Assembly: GCA_943324415.2 (NCBI GenBank)
Contig: CALPLN020000086.1
Span: 1-7,681, forward strand
Origin: Sediminibacterium ginsengisoli
Lineage (GTDB): Bacteria > Bacteroidota > Bacteroidia > Chitinophagales > Chitinophagaceae
DNA length: 7,681 bases
Reading direction: 5' to 3'
The stretch's first letter is position 1; each line of letters begins with the position of its first letter. The translations under genes were made by a program, and so were the position numbers. Below the pieces are notes generated by a model. The model saw only the letters and a list, made by a program, of their open reading frames with translations. It was not told the DNA's origin and made no database searches. Below, in pieces: positions 5,637 to 7,681 of this stretch.

Positions 5637-6554
5637 ATGCTTGCTATGTCTACTCAATTGAACAGACGAAAATTACTGAAACAAGTTTTATCCGGTTCTG
5701 CCGCGATCGCCACTGGTTTCGTTTTACCACAACAAGTAAAAGCACAAGTAGAAAATTTTTCAACAGTTCCTTCTGATGCTTCCATTTTAAAAGGCAATAT
5801 CAACCATAGTGTTTGTAGATGGTGTTATAGTGATTTGAGTTTAGAAGATTTATGTAAGGAAGTAAAGCGTATTGGATTCAACGCCATCGATTTATTGAAA
5901 CCCAATGAATGGGATACAGTTAAAAAATACGGCATCGAATGTTCTATGTGTTATACGGCTGGCGAAACAAGTTTGACAAAAGGATGGAACAATCCTGCCA
6001 ACCATCCATGGTTGATCAAAGATTATTTAGAAGCGATTCCATTAGTTGCTGCAGCAGGATATAAAAATTTAATTTGTTTTGCGGGGAATAGAAATGGCAT
6101 GGATGATGCCACTGGTTTAAAAAATTGTGTGGAGGGATTAAAGCAAATCATGCCTTTGGCAGAAGCGAATGGAGTAACCATACAAATTGAATTGTTCAAT
6201 TCTAAAGTAGATCATAAAGATTATATGGGAGACAAGTCTGCATGGGGTATTGAACTATGCAAGCAATTAGGCTCTCCTAATTTCAAGATATTATTCGACA
6301 TCTATCATATGCAAATAGACGAGGGGGATATCATTCGTTCGATTCAAGATAGTCATATGTATTTTGGACATTACCATACAGCGGGTGTGCCAGGTAGACA
6401 TGAATTAGATGATCGTCAAGAATTAAATTATCCAGCCATCATGCGCGCGATCAAAGCGACTGGATATAAGGGGTATGTAGCGCATGAATTTATCCCAACG
6501 AATCCTGATAAAATTAGTTCACTCAAGCAAGCAGTGACTGTTTGCGATATTTAA
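5637..6554 (+). CDS. Tat-exported hydroxypyruvate isomerase-like TIM-barrel protein
   Basis: The N-terminus has a twin-arginine signal: N-R10-R11-K-L-L-K, a moderately hydrophobic stretch (about 17-30), and a probable A-x-A-type cleavage after VKA at residue 36. The remaining ~270 residues form a PF01261 TIM barrel of the hydroxypyruvate isomerase/epimerase type. Probable metal ligands are E185 (IQIELFN), D221 (LFDIYHMQ, with H224), H247 (GHYHTAG) and E284 (AHEFIP); their spacing matches the Glu-Asp-His-Glu set of ketose epimerases. Export through Tat fits a protein that acquires its metal and folds in the cytoplasm. A second ATG at 5646 would shorten it by three residues without affecting the signal. 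The gene is followed 45 bases later by the GMC oxidoreductase, so the two probably form an exported enzyme pair. The substrate is unknown; a 3-keto-sugar or its elimination product is inferred from context. Confidence 0.88.
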   Translation: MLAMSTQLNRRKLLKQVLSGSAAIATGFVLPQQVKAQVENFSTVPSDASILKGNINHSVCRWCYSDLSLEDLCKEVKRIGFNAIDLLKPNEWDTVKKYGIECSMCYTAGETSLTKGWNNPANHPWLIKDYLEAIPLVAAAGYKNLICFAGNRNGMDDATGLKNCVEGLKQIMPLAEANGVTIQIELFNSKVDHKDYMGDKSAWGIELCKQLGSPNFKILFDIYHMQIDEGDIIRSIQDSHMYFGHYHTAGVPGRHELDDRQELNYPAIMRAIKATGYKGYVAHEFIPTNPDKISSLKQAVTVCDI

Positions 6555-6599
6555 ATATTGCTTTTAAAACCAATCATAACAACTCATAAATTTTTTACA

Positions 6600-7681
6600 A
6601 TGGCCGAACAACAGTATGACGCAATCGTAGTAGGTTCTGGAATTAGTGGCGGATGGGCTGCTAAAGAGCTTACAGAAAAAGGACTTAAAGTGTTAATGTT
6701 AGAGCGTGGAAGAAACATTGAACACATCAAAGATTATGTGAATGCAGATAAAGAAGCTTGGGACCATCCTCATAGAGGAGGTAGAACACAACAGATGATC
6801 GAAGATTATCCTGTTTTAAAAAGAGACTATCCATTGAACGAAACCAATTTAGATTATTGGTGTTCTGACAAGGATCATCCATATACGGAAACCAAACGTT
6901 TTGATTGGTTTAGAGGTTACCATGTAGGTGGACGTTCTTTAATGTGGGGTCGTCAATCTTACCGTTGGTCGGATATGGATTTTGAAGCGAATGCGAAAGA
7001 TGGAGTTGGCGTTGATTGGCCAGTGCGTTATAAAGAGATTGCACCATGGTATGATTATGTAGAAAAATTTGCCGGCATTTCTGGAAATAGAGATGGGATT
7101 GATTTATTACCTGATGGACAGTTCTTGCCTCCAATGGATTTGACTTGTGTAGAGAAAGATGTGGCAGCAAGAATTAAAGACATTTATAAAGGTAGCCGTC
7201 ATTTGATCATTGGTCGTACTGCAAACATTACTGTGCCGCACGAAGGTCGTCCAGGATGTCAGTTCAGAAATAAATGTTGGTTGGGTTGTCCATTCGGTGG
7301 CTACTTCAGTACACAGTCTTCTACTTTACCAGCGGCGATGGCAACAGGTAATTTAACTTTAAGACCTTGGTCCATTGTGACTGAAATTAAATACGACAAG
7401 GATAAAAAGCGTGCCACTGGTGTAACGGTGTTGGATGCAGAAACCAATAAAACAATTGAGTACAAAGCAAAAATCATCTTCGTCAATGCCTCTACTTTAA
7501 ACAGTACTTGGATCTTGATGAACTCAGCTACAGATGTTTGGGAAGGAGGATTGGGAAGTAGTAGTGATGCGTTGGGTAAAAACTTAATGGATCACCATTT
7601 GGGTAACCGTGCAGGTGGTATCATCGAAGGCTATGAAGATAAATACACATTTGGTCGTCGTGCCAATGGATTCTACATCCC
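6600..7681 (+). CDS. GMC-family FAD-dependent sugar/glycoside dehydrogenase, catalytic subunit (3' truncated by window)
   Basis: The ATG at 6600 opens a frame that stays open to the window edge (360 full codons plus two bases). The N-terminus YDAIVVGSGISGGWAA is an FAD-binding Rossmann motif (G12-x-G14-x-x-G17), with E35 in LMLERG for the adenosine ribose. GYHVGGRSLMWGR (107-118) is the second FAD motif of GMC proteins, and MDHH (330-333) is a further family element. C220, C226 and C230 form C-x5-C-x3-C-P, the spacing found in [3Fe-4S]-carrying FAD glucose dehydrogenase and glucoside 3-dehydrogenases, which pass electrons to cytochrome c. There is no signal peptide, as in relatives exported by hitch-hiking on a Tat-bearing small subunit. 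The C-terminal substrate/catalytic-His domain (about 200 residues expected) lies beyond the window. A role as glycoside 3-dehydrogenase is inferred from the neighbouring DUF1080, isomerase and cytochrome genes. Confidence 0.92.
   Translation, partial: MAEQQYDAIVVGSGISGGWAAKELTEKGLKVLMLERGRNIEHIKDYVNADKEAWDHPHRGGRTQQMIEDYPVLKRDYPLNETNLDYWCSDKDHPYTETKRFDWFRGYHVGGRSLMWGRQSYRWSDMDFEANAKDGVGVDWPVRYKEIAPWYDYVEKFAGISGNRDGIDLLPDGQFLPPMDLTCVEKDVAARIKDIYKGSRHLIIGRTANITVPHEGRPGCQFRNKCWLGCPFGGYFSTQSSTLPAAMATGNLTLRPWSIVTEIKYDKDKKRATGVTVLDAETNKTIEYKAKIIFVNASTLNSTWILMNSATDVWEGGLGSSSDALGKNLMDHHLGNRAGGIIEGYEDKYTFGRRANGFYI

Noticed and set aside
6910..7486. Two minus-strand reading frames (6910-7170 and 7301-7486)
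   Set aside because: They are antisense to the GMC gene, whose FAD and cysteine motifs run uninterrupted across the region.
1..7681. CRISPR arrays, tRNA genes, insertion sequences or prophage genes
   Set aside because: No direct repeat array, cloverleaf-like segment, transposase motif or terminal inverted repeats were seen; gene order and base composition look uniform throughout.

Overview
The window looks like a chromosomal segment from a member of the Bacteroidota, most likely Chitinophagaceae-like (the family is inference). The reasons are moderate-to-low GC, absence of clear Shine-Dalgarno sequences, TAnnTTTG-like -7 motifs, the C-terminus of L34, and a gene set typical of that phylum (DUF1080 protein, lipoprotein cytochrome c, Tat-exported TIM-barrel protein, GMC flavoprotein).

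Layout. Positions 1-822 (+) hold a housekeeping block: the 3' end of rpmH, a strong intrinsic terminator, rnpA, and yidD overlapping rnpA. A bidirectional terminator at about 833-863 separates this from a minus-strand superoxide dismutase gene (893-1498). Five tightly spaced minus-strand genes run from 5470 down to 1626: a Gfo/Idh/MocA oxidoreductase, a cytoplasmic sugar isomerase/epimerase-type TIM barrel, a lipoprotein c-type cytochrome, a secreted DUF1080 (3-keto-glycoside hydrolase/lyase family) protein, and the tRNA adenosine deaminase gene tadA. A 166-bp divergent region (5471-5636) carries a 21-bp inverted repeat that overlaps a promoter candidate. From 5637 the plus strand encodes a Tat-exported TIM-barrel isomerase-like protein and then a GMC-family FAD oxidoreductase that runs off the right edge. 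No gap between genes exceeds 300 bases.

How the genes may work together. The genes on both sides of the divergent region form a coherent 3-keto-glycoside (or related sugar) catabolic locus. The GMC flavoprotein has a C-x5-C-x3-C-P motif like that of [3Fe-4S]-containing dehydrogenases. It would oxidise a sugar or glycoside, probably at C3, and pass electrons to the lipid-anchored cytochrome c. The DUF1080 protein would then cleave the activated glycosidic bond. The TIM-barrel proteins and the MocA oxidoreductase would rearrange and reduce or oxidise the released keto-sugar. The family assignments rest on motifs visible in the translations; the pathway, substrate and compartment assignments are inference. 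The usual Tat-bearing small subunit (gluconate 2-dehydrogenase subunit 3 family) and any transporter are not in the window.
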